Source: Aquificota bacterium (GTDB lineage: Bacteria > Aquificota > Aquificia > Aquificales > Hydrogenothermaceae). Taken from it: 6,189 nt of DNA. This document shows, piece after piece, positions 1 through 6,189 of this stretch; the stretch's first letter is position 1; every line of letters begins with the position of its first letter. The notes under the pieces are model-generated. The model did no database searches, was not told where the DNA came from, and was given only the letters and a program-made list of their open reading frames with translations. Made by a program: the position numbers and the translations under genes. The stretch covers positions 1 to 6,189 of the forward strand of contig JAADDT010000111.1 of NCBI GenBank assembly GCA_013153765.1, given 5' to 3'.

Positions 1-950
1 AACTCAAGACCGGAAAGCCTGTATCTGGGACCTTCCTTTATCTCTATGGTGATGTAGTACTCCTCACCGTTTTTCAGCTCTATTTTAGGTTTGCTTACCT
101 GAACCTCAAAAAAGCCTTTGTTTATGTAAAGCTCCCTTATCCTTTCTATGTCCTCGTAAAGCACTTCCTTTTTCAGGCGGGGGTGGAAGCGGAGTTTCCA
201 CACTGCCCTTTCTTTCGTTTCCATAACGTCCTTTATTTCGTCCTCGTCAATCTGCCTGTTCCCTATGATGATTATTTTTTTGACGTATGCCCGCTGTCCC
301 TCGTCTATCTTGAAGACCAGCGTATTTCCCTTAAAGTAGTAGCTTACCTTTACGTTGTAAAAACCTTCTTTCTCGTATTTTTCCTTTATTGCTTTTACCA
401 TTCTGTTGATTTCGTCAATGGAGAAAACTCTGCCCAGTCCCCGTCTTATGGAAGCCATTTTTTCTGCCAGTTCAGGTCCCAATGTGGAAAAGGGGATTGC
501 TCCACCGCTTTCCGTCCTTTCCTGCGTCTGTATGCCTAAAACCTGCATCAGGTCTTCGTCCGATATTTCCTCGTTCCCTTCAAACTCTATCTTCTGGACA
601 ACAGGTAGCTCTTCAAAAACGAATATAAGGTCAACGCCGTTTTCCGTGTATCTGGTATAGGTTTCTATCTCCCTGAAATAGCCCAGCTTGTATAAGTCCC
701 TCAGTATGTTTACTATGTTGTCTCTCGTAACGATAGCTCCCTTTCCTATGGTTATCAGGGGGTATATAAGCTCAGGTTTTACGTATTTTAGACCTTTTAT
801 CTCTATTTTTCTTAAGCGATAAACCTTCTGGACTTCTTCAGACAGGTTTCCTGCCTGTATCTGGCTGTTTTCCGTCTCTGCCTGTGAGTTTAGGGGAAAA
901 AATGAAAACAGGATTATGAGAAGGGGGATTAGAAATCCCCCGATTTTTAG
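1..950 (-). CDS. bamA: BamA/Omp85 outer-membrane assembly protein, N-terminal part (signal peptide and POTRA domains), cut by window edge
   Basis: BamA is the central outer-membrane component that folds and inserts beta-barrel proteins; its periplasmic POTRA repeats bind substrates and partners. My own translation of the minus strand gives 316 codons before the left edge. Counting from the CTA at 950, residues 1-24 form a signal peptide: Lys2, a hydrophobic core (FLIPLLIILFSFF) and a likely signal peptidase site after SQA. POTRA-like repeats follow at about 47-116, 117-219 and 220-308, with a fourth beginning at 309. Each shows the beta-alpha-alpha-beta pattern, with motifs such as RKIEIKG, LYKLGYF, EKEGFYNV and IIIIGNRQI. 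POTRA2 is longer than usual, with an apparent insertion at about 141-175. The beta-barrel lies outside the window. No ATG, GTG or TTG occurs in frame near the signal peptide, so the start is unresolved: CTA at 950 fits the SD spacing and overlaps the clpC stop, while the nearest in-frame ATG (1215-1217) lies deep inside clpC. Another POTRA-containing Omp85 protein such as TamA is a less likely alternative. Confidence 0.87.
923..941. repeat. Perfect inverted repeat (8-bp stem, 3-base loop) in early bamA codons
   Basis: The + strand reads GGGGGATT, AGA, AATCCCCC: an 8-bp perfect stem with five G-C pairs and a 3-base loop. It lies 5 bases past the clpC stop in the direction of transcription, in the codons for the first part of the predicted BamA signal peptide. 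In the minus-strand transcript it is followed by TTCTCATAATCC, not a U-run, so it is a poor intrinsic terminator in that direction. On the + strand it is followed by GATTTTT, which looks more like a terminator for antisense transcription. Possible roles are a block or attenuator of bamA expression, or a chance product of the Gly-Gly-Phe-Leu-Ile-Pro codons. Confidence 0.6.
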
Positions 951-3403
951 GCTGTAGCCACCTCTTTTTCCTTCTTCTTGGCGGTTTTTTGTGTTTTTGG
1001 TTTTTTCACCTTTATTCCGACTTTGCCGTCCTTCTTCAGCACCACTTCCGCCACCGAACCTGAAGGTAGCTTTCCTTTCAGTATTTCTTCCGCCAGCAGG
1101 TCTTCCACCAGCGATTGTAATGCCCTCTTGATTGACCTTGCTCCGAATTCCGGCTTGAATTCCTTCTCCATAAGGTAATCCACGAACTTTCTGGACAGTT
1201 TTACAGTTATTCCCCATTCCTTCAGCCTTTTGTTAATCTCCTTCAGTTGTATATCAATTATACCTTTCATAACCTCTTTGTCCAGTGGTTTAAATACGAT
1301 TACCTCGTCAAGCCTGTTCAGGAATTCGGGACTGAAGTGTTTCCTTACCTGCTGGAGGACGTTCTTTTTCATCTCTTCGTAATCAAGCATTCCGGACTGC
1401 TGTTCAAATCCGACCTTACCTGACTCCAGTATAAGCCTTGCTCCAAGGTTTGAGGTCATTATGATTATTGTGTTGCTGAAGTCAACAACTCTGCCGAAGC
1501 TGTCCGTAAGCCTTCCGTCGTCAAATATCTGTAAGAATATGTTAAACACGTCCGGATGTGCCTTTTCTATTTCGTCAAACAGTATTACCGAGTAAGGTCT
1601 TCTCCTTACCGCCTCCGTAAGCTGTCCGCCTTCTTCGTATCCGACGTATCCGGGAGGTGCTCCTACCAGTCTTGAGACCGTGTGTTTTTCCATATACTCG
1701 GACATATCAAACCTTATAAGTGCCTCTTCAGTGCCGAACAGGTATTCCGCCAGTGCTTTAGCAGTTTCCGTTTTACCTACGCCTGTAGGTCCGAGGAACA
1801 TAAACACGCCTATAGGTCTGTGTGTACCTTTCAGTCCCACGCTGTTTCTTCTTATGGCTTTTGCTATTGCCTCTATAGCCTCGTTCTGGTCAACCACTCT
1901 CTTGTGGAGTTCTTCCTCTATGTGGAGCAGTTTTTCAGCCTGCGTTTCGGTAAGCCTTGCCACAGGTATGCCTGTCCACTTGGCAACAACTCTGGCTATG
2001 TCCTCGTCCTTTACTTTAGGCTTTTTGACCTTTTTCTTTTCCTTCCATTCCGCTTTAAGCGTCTCAAACTTAGCCCTAAGCTTCAGCTCCTCGTCCCTCA
2101 GTTTTGCCGCCTTTTCAAAGTCCTGCTCCCTTGCGGCAACCGCTTTCTCTTCCTCTATTTTCTTAATCCTTTCCTCTATCCTTTTCAGTTTGGGAGGCAG
2201 TTCCATCTCCCTTATCCTTACCCAGGCTCCCGCTTCGTCTATCAGGTCTATAGCCTTGTCCGGCAGTTGTCTGTCAGTGATGTATTTGACCGAGTAGTCA
2301 ACAGCCTTTTCTATGGCGGATTTTGTGTATTCTACCTCGTGGAACTCCTCAAACTTTTTCTTCAGTCCCATCAGTATTTTTACCGTGTCTTCAGGTGTTG
2401 GAGGCTCAACTAAAACAGGCTGGAACCTCCTTTCCAGTGCACCGTCTTTTTCTATGTATTTTCTGTACTCGTCTATAGTGGTTGCTCCGATTACCTGTAT
2501 CTCTCCCCTTGCCAGTGCAGGCTTGAGCATATTTGATGCGTCTATAGAGCCTTCAGCCGCTCCTGCTCCTACGAGTGTGTGTAGCTCGTCAATAAACAGT
2601 ATGATGTATGGAGCTTTCTCAAGCTCTTTAAGTATGTTTTTAAGCCTTTCCTCAAACTGTCCCCTGTATTTCGTTCCGGCTACCAGTGCCGCAAGGTCAA
2701 GTGCCACTATCCTTTTTGACTGTAGCGGTTCGGGAACTTCCTTGTTGGCTATCCTCTGTGCAAGACCTTCCACGATGGAGGTTTTGCCCACTCCCGGCTC
2801 ACCAATCAGGACAGGGTTGTTTTTCCTCCTTCTGGAAAGTATCTGTATTACTCTATCTATTTCCTTATCCCTGCCTATTACAGGGTCAAGCTTACCTTCC
2901 CTTGCCAGTGCCGTAAGGTCTCTGGAAAACCTGTCTATGTTAGGTGTTGGAACCTGCTTAACCTGTTCCTGCGGCGGTATTTCGCCCAGTATTTGGAGTA
3001 TCTCTTTCCTGATAGAGTATTCGTCAACGCCAAATCCTCTTAAGACGCGACCGCCTAAACCTGTTTTTTCCCTTACTATGCCTATAAGCAGATGCTCGGG
3101 ACCTACGAACTGGTGGTGGAGTATCCTTGCCTCTTCTACCGCAAACTCAAGTACTCTTTTTGCGTCCGGTGCAAACAGGACTTCACCTGTATGGCTTCCG
3201 TGTACCATCTGGGATGTAAGTGTTCTTTTTACCTTATCCACAGTAAGCCCAAATCTGGAAAGAACCAGAACAGGTATGTCCTCCTCCTCAAGTAGGGAAA
3301 GGAGAAGGTGCTCACTGCCTAAATAGTTGCTCCTGTAGTCAAGTGCCTTTTCCCTTGCGTTTAGTATTACCTTTCTTGCCCTTTCTGTAAACTTTTCAAA
3401 CAT
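947..3403 (-). CDS. clpC: ClpC-type AAA+ unfoldase, ATPase subunit of the Clp protease
   Basis: A cytoplasmic ring-forming HSP100 ATPase that unfolds proteins and feeds them to ClpP. It has 818 residues, normal for ClpC. The N-domain (about 1-145) holds two Clp_N repeats ([20 protein letters not shown]). D1 has Walker A GEPGVGKT at 201-208, pore loop KYRG at 245-248, Walker B ILFIDE near 268-273 and ERRF at 324-327. A UVR-containing middle domain spans about 400-455 ([12 protein letters not shown]), which separates ClpC from ClpA and from the longer coiled coil of ClpB. D2 has Walker A GPTGVGKT at 538-545, pore loop GYVG at 585-588, Walker B ILFDE at 607-611, and GARSIKR at 754-760 as sensor 2. 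VGF at 664-666 matches the ClpP-docking loop, so it probably works with ClpP. The tail from 797 is Lys-rich. The ATG start is set by GAGGTG 7 bases upstream. No CIRCE or CtsR-like operator is visible upstream, and no mcsA, mcsB or ctsR neighbour is present. Confidence 0.96.
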   Translation of the reverse strand: MFEKFTERARKVILNAREKALDYRSNYLGSEHLLLSLLEEEDIPVLVLSRFGLTVDKVKRTLTSQMVHGSHTGEVLFAPDAKRVLEFAVEEARILHHQFVGPEHLLIGIVREKTGLGGRVLRGFGVDEYSIRKEILQILGEIPPQEQVKQVPTPNIDRFSRDLTALAREGKLDPVIGRDKEIDRVIQILSRRRKNNPVLIGEPGVGKTSIVEGLAQRIANKEVPEPLQSKRIVALDLAALVAGTKYRGQFEERLKNILKELEKAPYIILFIDELHTLVGAGAAEGSIDASNMLKPALARGEIQVIGATTIDEYRKYIEKDGALERRFQPVLVEPPTPEDTVKILMGLKKKFEEFHEVEYTKSAIEKAVDYSVKYITDRQLPDKAIDLIDEAGAWVRIREMELPPKLKRIEERIKKIEEEKAVAAREQDFEKAAKLRDEELKLRAKFETLKAEWKEKKKVKKPKVKDEDIARVVAKWTGIPVARLTETQAEKLLHIEEELHKRVVDQNEAIEAIAKAIRRNSVGLKGTHRPIGVFMFLGPTGVGKTETAKALAEYLFGTEEALIRFDMSEYMEKHTVSRLVGAPPGYVGYEEGGQLTEAVRRRPYSVILFDEIEKAHPDVFNIFLQIFDDGRLTDSFGRVVDFSNTIIIMTSNLGARLILESGKVGFEQQSGMLDYEEMKKNVLQQVRKHFSPEFLNRLDEVIVFKPLDKEVMKGIIDIQLKEINKRLKEWGITVKLSRKFVDYLMEKEFKPEFGARSIKRALQSLVEDLLAEEILKGKLPSGSVAEVVLKKDGKVGIKVKKPKTQKTAKKKEKEVATA
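959..964 (-). promoter_or_regulatory. Probable ribosome binding site for bamA inside the end of clpC
   Basis: The minus strand reads GAGGTG here, the same hexamer that precedes clpC. It ends 8 bases before the CTA at 950, which is normal spacing for a start codon, and it lies within the last codons of clpC. This supports a bamA start at the clpC stop, probably by translational coupling, although the codon there is not a standard start. Confidence 0.5.
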
Positions 3404-3410
3404 ATCTAAA

Positions 3411-3416
3411 CACCTC
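3411..3416 (-). promoter_or_regulatory. Ribosome binding site of clpC
   Basis: GAGGTG on the minus strand, 7 bases before the ATG at 3401-3403. It selects this ATG, which also begins the conserved [10 protein letters not shown] start of ClpC proteins, over two other ATGs upstream (3426-3428 and 3420-3422) that lie in a different frame. Confidence 0.8.
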
Positions 3417-3428
3417 TATCATTTTCAT

Positions 3429-3457
3429 TTTATTAAAAAAATTCCAAGCTTAATAAA
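3429..3457. repeat. AT-only inverted repeat upstream of clpC
   Basis: Arms TTTATTAA (3429-3436) and TTAATAAA (3450-3457) are perfectly complementary, separated by 13 bases. The stem is all A-T, so it would be weak in RNA, especially in a thermophile. It could be a protein-binding palindrome controlling clpC, but it does not match CIRCE or the CtsR heptad repeat and may be chance in AT-rich DNA. Confidence 0.3.
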
Positions 3458-3478
3458 TTTATACCTGAAGCAGAATTT

Positions 3479-4150
3479 TCAAGTCTGAAGCATACCATCC
3501 CTTAAAAATATGATCCTATTACAATATTGTGCCACTTCACTGTCGTGGGTGGCAATGACCATACTCACATTATTCTTTTCGTTCAGTTCTTTTAATAACT
3601 CCATAACTAAAGCGGTATTTTTGCTGTCAAGGTTGCCTGTAGGCTCGTCGGCAAGAACCAAAGACGGCTGGTTTACAACCGCTCTGGCTATTGCTACTCT
3701 CTGTTGCTCCCCGCCGGAAAGCTGGGGAGGTCTGTGGTTTAGCCTGTGCTCAAGACCGAGCCTTGCCAGTATTTCTCTGGCTTTTTTTTCCGCATCACCT
3801 TTATTATAAATTTGGACTGGTATCATCACATTTTCAAGTGCGGTAAATTCGGGAAGTAGGTAGTGGAACTGGAAAACGAAGCCTATCCTGTCGTTTCTAA
3901 ACCTTGCAAGCTTTTTTTCACCAAGGAGGAATATGTCCTCACCGTCTATGTAAACCTTCCCTTCCGTCGGCAGGTCAATACCGCCGAGCAGGTGCAGGAG
4001 TGTGCTTTTTCCCGAGCCGGAAGGTCCCATAAGTGCTACCATTTCTCCCTTTTTTATTTTCAGGTTTATTCCCTTCAGTGCTTCTATGTAAGTTCCCTCA
4101 AGGTAGTACCTTTTTACCAGATTTACCGTTTCCACTATAAAATCACTCAT
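3479..4150 (-). CDS. lolD: LolD-type ABC transporter ATPase for lipoprotein release
   Basis: The cytoplasmic ATPase that powers extraction of outer-membrane lipoproteins from the inner membrane, acting as a dimer under a LolC/E permease. The 223 residues match the family length. Motifs in order: Walker A GPSGSGKS at 42-49, Q-loop [18 protein letters not shown] (Gln94), ABC signature LSGGEQQR at 144-151, Walker B LVLADE at 164-169, D-loop GNLD and switch His202. FVFQ followed by HLLPEF-like residues is typical of the LolD/MacB group, and the permease gene next door favours LolD over MacB or FtsE. The ATG at 4148-4150 overlaps the permease gene by 8 bases and has GAGGT (4159-4163) 8 bases upstream, so the two are probably translationally coupled. 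All catalytic motifs are intact. Confidence 0.93.
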   Translation of the reverse strand: MSDFIVETVNLVKRYYLEGTYIEALKGINLKIKKGEMVALMGPSGSGKSTLLHLLGGIDLPTEGKVYIDGEDIFLLGEKKLARFRNDRIGFVFQFHYLLPEFTALENVMIPVQIYNKGDAEKKAREILARLGLEHRLNHRPPQLSGGEQQRVAIARAVVNQPSLVLADEPTGNLDSKNTALVMELLKELNEKNNVSMVIATHDSEVAQYCNRIIFLRDGMLQT

Positions 4151-5354
4151 AACGGAGAACCTCGGCAGGAACTTCCCTTGATGCGAAGAATGCAGGGAGT
4201 ATGGAGGAGATGAAGCATATAAGCAGTGAGGCTACGAAAACCGCCGTAATGTCCATAAAGGAGATTTTCAGTGGCAGGTATTCTATCATGTAAACCTCCG
4301 GATTTAGCTTTACCAGTTTGTAAGTGTCCGCAACGTATATTGCCGTAAATCCGATTAATGTGCCGGCAATAGTTCCGGCTATGCCTATCAACATACCTTG
4401 CCACAGGAATATTTTCAGGATAAAGCTGTTGTCCGCTCCTATGGTTTTCAGTATGGCTATGTCTTTCCTTTTTTCCCTTGCTTTGGTTATCAGTAGACTT
4501 GACACGTTGAAAGAGGCAACAAGGACGATAAGTGCTATTACGAGGAACATTGCCAGTTTTTCAAGCTGTAGTGCCTGAAACAGGCTTTTGTTCAGGTCCA
4601 TCCACGACCTTATTATGTAAGGGTAGGATATTTTTTCCTGCAGTTTTTTCTTCACAATGTCCGCCCTGTAAGGGTCTTTCAGCTTCAGCTGGATACCTGT
4701 AACGCTGTCCTTCATATCAAAAAACGCCTGTGCCTCTTTCAGCTTCATCTGGACGAACGTTGAGTCGTACTCGTACATACCGAACTCAACTATACCTGCC
4801 ACGTAAACCTTTTTTATTTTCGGCAGAAAGCCAAGCGGTGTTTTCCTGCCGAAGGGGGACATTACGGTAAAACTGTCTCCTATCCAGACGTCAAGGACTG
4901 CCGCCACGTCCTTACCTATTAAGACGTGGTTTTCCTTTTTCAGGTCTTCGTACCTGCCGGCTATAAGTTTTGTATTTATTTTCATTATTTTTTTGTCCAG
5001 ATCAGGGTCAACGCCCCTTATGTTTATGGATTTTACGTTCCCTTCCCGTGATGCTAAAGCCTGTGAAAATATGAAAGGCTGGTAAGCCTCCACCTCCTTT
5101 TCTTCCTCCAAAATCGGGTAAAGGCTTTTGTACTCGGTAAAGTTCCCTGTGATTTTGAATATTACTATGTGTGGGGAGGTTTCCAGTATTTTTTCCTTCA
5201 GTCCCCACTGGAAGCCTCCCATTACGGCAAGGGTGATCAGAAGTGCTGACACGCCGACGGTAATCCCGATAAAAGATATTACGGTCATAAAGGAAAGTGC
5301 CTTTGACCGCAGGGAAAACAGGTATTTAAAAGCTATCTTCAGGTATAAAGGCAT
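4143..5354 (-). CDS. lolC: LolC/LolE-family lipoprotein-releasing permease
   Basis: The inner-membrane permease that, with LolD, lifts mature lipoproteins out of the inner membrane and passes them to LolA. Its 403 residues are usual for the family. The topology is type VII ABC: TM1 at about 20-46, a large periplasmic domain at about 50-260 (MacB_PCD-like), then three helices at about 265-290, 311-340 and 365-390 forming the FtsX domain. The N-terminus (ISFIGITVGVSALLITLAVMGGF), the KAREKRKDIAILKTIGA coupling segment and the ending [11 protein letters not shown] are characteristic of LolC/LolE. The ATG follows the CBS gene by 7 bases, and GGAGAG in the end of that gene serves as the ribosome binding site. 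Only one permease gene is next to lolD, so whether it acts as a homodimer (LolF-like) or pairs with a second copy elsewhere cannot be told from this window. LolC versus LolE is not assigned. Confidence 0.92.
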   Translation of the reverse strand: MPLYLKIAFKYLFSLRSKALSFMTVISFIGITVGVSALLITLAVMGGFQWGLKEKILETSPHIVIFKITGNFTEYKSLYPILEEEKEVEAYQPFIFSQALASREGNVKSINIRGVDPDLDKKIMKINTKLIAGRYEDLKKENHVLIGKDVAAVLDVWIGDSFTVMSPFGRKTPLGFLPKIKKVYVAGIVEFGMYEYDSTFVQMKLKEAQAFFDMKDSVTGIQLKLKDPYRADIVKKKLQEKISYPYIIRSWMDLNKSLFQALQLEKLAMFLVIALIVLVASFNVSSLLITKAREKRKDIAILKTIGADNSFILKIFLWQGMLIGIAGTIAGTLIGFTAIYVADTYKLVKLNPEVYMIEYLPLKISFMDITAVFVASLLICFISSILPAFFASREVPAEVLRYE

Positions 5355-5361
5355 TTAGGTA

Positions 5362-5751
5362 TCACTCTCCAATCTCTTTGAATAACGCTTCTATTATATC
5401 AGTCATTGATATAATACCTTTAAGCTGGTTGTTTTCCACAACAAGTAGCCTTTTTATGTTAAGGTTGACCATCATACGGGCGGCGTACTTTATCTCAACC
5501 TCCGCAGATATGGTGATAGCCGGCTTTACCGCAATGTCGTAAACGTTCAGAAGCTCTATGTCGCCGTCTTCGGCGTAAACCGCTTTCAGTATGCTGGTGT
5601 AGGTAATAATCCCGTAAACGTCGTGGGGGTGCTGTTTGTCAACCACAAGTGCTTTAACTTCCTGATCCCTCATCTTTTTCAGTGCGTCCTTTATTGAGGC
5701 GAACGGTGATACGGTTGAAACGTCAGTCCTCATAACGTCTTTTACAAGCAT
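5362..5751 (-). CDS. Stand-alone tandem CBS-domain protein
   Basis: A soluble 129-residue protein made only of two CBS domains, at about 1-59 and 69-126. CBS pairs (Bateman modules) usually bind adenine nucleotides such as AMP, ATP or c-di-AMP and act as regulatory sensors. The start MLVKDVMRTDVSTVSP is a typical CBS opening, and both repeats end in the expected G-[IV]-I-[ST] pattern (YGIITYTSIL near 46-55, KGIISMTDII at 111-120). The second includes Thr117-Asp118, the usual ribose-contacting pair. There is no effector, membrane or DNA-binding domain, so it must act on a partner; the PII-like and membrane-protein genes just upstream are the obvious candidates. The ATG has an excellent SD sequence 6 bases upstream. 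The ligand cannot be deduced from sequence. Confidence 0.9.
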   Translation of the reverse strand: MLVKDVMRTDVSTVSPFASIKDALKKMRDQEVKALVVDKQHPHDVYGIITYTSILKAVYAEDGDIELLNVYDIAVKPAITISAEVEIKYAARMMVNLNIKRLLVVENNQLKGIISMTDIIEALFKEIGE

Positions 5752-5757
5752 CTTATT

Positions 5758-5765
5758 CCCTCCTT
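5758..5765 (-). promoter_or_regulatory. Strong ribosome binding site of the CBS-domain gene
   Basis: AAGGAGGG on the minus strand, 6 bases before the ATG at 5749-5751. It overlaps the TAA stop of the PII-like gene, which suggests the two are translated in a coupled way. It is among the best SD matches in the window. Confidence 0.8.
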
Positions 5766-6111
5766 ACACGTCTTCTTCAAGTTCCTGCTGAAACTTCAGC
5801 AGTTCTTCCCTGTTTATACCTGCAAGGTGTTCAACAGGTATGGTAAACGCAATGCCGTGATCCTCCTCCTCAAGCTTAAGCTCCCTGTTCAGGGCTTTTA
5901 AGACCTTGTAGGCAAGCTTTTTCTCAAGGACGAACAGGAGGATACTTTCCCTTCCTTCGTAGGTTAAGCCGAAGAAGATTTTCTTCTCCTTCAGACCAAG
6001 TCCTGTGCCGTGCATTATGGTAACTCCTCCAGCTCCCGCATTTCTGGCTGTGTCAATCGCCTTGTCCTCAAGCTCCTCGTTTACTATTGCCACCAAAACG
6101 GAAAACTTCAT
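5764..6111 (-). CDS. PII-like small signalling protein
   Basis: A cytoplasmic 115-residue protein of about PII (GlnB/GlnK) size and fold pattern, which would form a trimer that senses nucleotides and docks on a membrane partner. The opening strand (MKFSVLVAIVNEE), helix (DKAIDTARNAGAGGVTIMHGTG), a T-loop-like stretch at about 35-56 (from GTGLG to YEGRES), strand SILLFVLE and helix KLAYKVLKALNREL follow the PII order. The region that should hold the PII B-loop instead reads DHGIAFTIPVEHLAGI. The canonical TG..GDGKIF signature and the T-loop tyrosine context used for uridylylation are absent, so it is not classical GlnB/GlnK and probably not part of ordinary nitrogen control. It begins 3 bases after a membrane-protein gene, as GlnK does beside AmtB, which suggests that it gates that protein. 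The nucleotide and effector are unknown. Confidence 0.78.
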   Translation of the reverse strand: MKFSVLVAIVNEELEDKAIDTARNAGAGGVTIMHGTGLGLKEKKIFFGLTYEGRESILLFVLEKKLAYKVLKALNRELKLEEEDHGIAFTIPVEHLAGINREELLKFQQELEEDV

Positions 6112-6114
6112 CTT

Positions 6115-6189
6115 TTAATCCTCCTTTGCTTTTTTTATCATAAATTCAGCTATCACGCCGTATCCCATCACCGTTATCATAGGGAACAG
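6115..6189 (-). CDS. C-terminal tail of a membrane protein, possibly DUF1538 family, cut by window edge
   Basis: Reading from the right edge, 24 codons remain open and end in TAA at 6115-6117. The peptide starts LFPMITVMGYGVIAEF and ends in a Lys-rich tail (MIKKAKED), the pattern of a last transmembrane helix followed by a short cytoplasmic end. The P-[ML]-ITV-x-x-[YL]G-[VL]-I arrangement resembles, from memory, the end of DUF1538 membrane proteins, which I recall being annotated beside PII-like genes. It lies only 3 bases ahead of the PII-like gene, with that gene's SD inside it, so it is almost certainly in the same operon. The coding call is good; the family call rests on a very short segment and is tentative. 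Confidence 0.6.
   Translation of the reverse strand: MFPMITVMGYGVIAEFMIKKAKED
6120..6127 (-). promoter_or_regulatory. Ribosome binding site of the PII-like gene
   Basis: AAAGGAGG on the minus strand, 8 bases before the ATG at 6109-6111. It lies within the last codons of the upstream membrane-protein gene, consistent with one operon. Confidence 0.75.

Larger units (their letters stand above)
3404..3478 (-). promoter_or_regulatory. AT-rich lolD-clpC intergenic spacer, possible clpC promoter region
   Basis: This is the only sizeable gap in the window (75 bases). It is strongly AT-rich and contains a TATAAA and a TTTATTAA/TTAATAAA inverted repeat. A TTGAAA begins at the lolD stop but lies only 13 bases from TATAAA, so I cannot name a convincing -35/-10 pair. 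No GC-rich hairpin with a U-run is present, so I see no terminator for lolD. A heat-responsive clpC gene might be expected to have its own promoter here, but read-through from lolD is equally compatible with the sequence. Confidence 0.3.

Noticed and set aside
183..660. Plus-strand open frames at 183-539 and 406-660.
   Set aside because: They are antisense to the BamA POTRA region, which is a continuous, recognisable coding frame on the minus strand.
923..941. Intrinsic terminator of clpC.
   Set aside because: In the clpC direction the stem is followed by TTCTCATAATCC instead of a U-run, and it lies within the coding frame of bamA.
947..1016. Programmed -1 frameshift joining ClpC to BamA, since the BamA frame is -1 to clpC and open upstream of its stop.
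   Set aside because: The A-rich stretches are not in the phase needed for a classical X-XXY-YYZ slippery heptamer, and an internal signal peptide behind ClpC makes no biological sense.
2313..3326. Long plus-strand open frames opposite clpC (also 1680-2297 and 1682-2413).
   Set aside because: They are antisense to conserved ClpC domains, are Ser/Leu/Phe-rich as expected for complements of Lys/Glu-rich coding DNA, and resemble no family I know.
3396..3428. A 10-codon minus-strand ORF ([10 protein letters not shown]) overlapping the clpC start, like a leader peptide.
   Set aside because: It has only a weak SD (GGA far upstream), contains the real clpC SD within it, and shows no codon runs or paired hairpins typical of attenuators.
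3404..3478. CIRCE or CtsR operator controlling clpC.
   Set aside because: Neither the TTAGCACTC-N9-GAGTGCTAA pattern nor GGTCAAA repeats are present.

Overview
The window is one uninterrupted block of co-directional genes, all read from the minus strand, in a Gram-negative (diderm) bacterium. A LolCDE-type lipoprotein extractor and a BamA homologue imply an outer membrane. A ClpC-type unfoldase, Lys/Glu/Ile-rich proteins, frequent AGG/AGA and ATA codons and a purine-rich coding strand (the + strand shown is pyrimidine-rich) fit a thermophile. I infer a member of the Aquificota or a related deep-branching thermophilic group, but no marker gene proves this. GC is moderate, about 45% in the stretch I counted.

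In the direction of transcription (right to left) the layout is as follows. The C-terminal tail of a membrane protein, probably of the DUF1538 family, lies at 6115-6189. A PII-like small protein follows at 5764-6111, then a two-CBS-domain protein at 5362-5751. Next are a LolC/E-family permease (4143-5354) and its ATPase LolD (3479-4150), then a full-length ClpC AAA+ unfoldase (947-3403). Last is the N-terminal part of a BamA/Omp85 protein, with a signal peptide and POTRA domains, which runs off the left edge (1-950).

The gaps between the first five genes are 3, 12 and 7 bases, followed by an 8-base overlap, so they probably form one operon. The only real intergenic space is 75 bases, AT-rich, between lolD and clpC (3404-3478). 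clpC may be read through from lolD or may have its own promoter there. The clpC stop abuts or overlaps the start region of bamA.

Functionally the block falls into two parts. The upstream trio (DUF1538-like membrane protein, PII-like protein, CBS protein) looks like a small membrane transport or sensing module controlled by nucleotides. The downstream part concerns the cell envelope and protein quality control: lipoprotein release from the inner membrane (LolC/E-LolD), protein unfolding and degradation (ClpC) and beta-barrel insertion into the outer membrane (BamA).

The most unusual detail is at the clpC-bamA junction. The bamA frame has no ATG, GTG or TTG near its signal peptide. The position where a start is expected, 8 bases after a good Shine-Dalgarno sequence and giving a typical signal peptide, holds CTA, and a perfect 8-bp GC-rich hairpin follows it. 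No RNA genes, mobile elements, CRISPR arrays or plus-strand genes were found.
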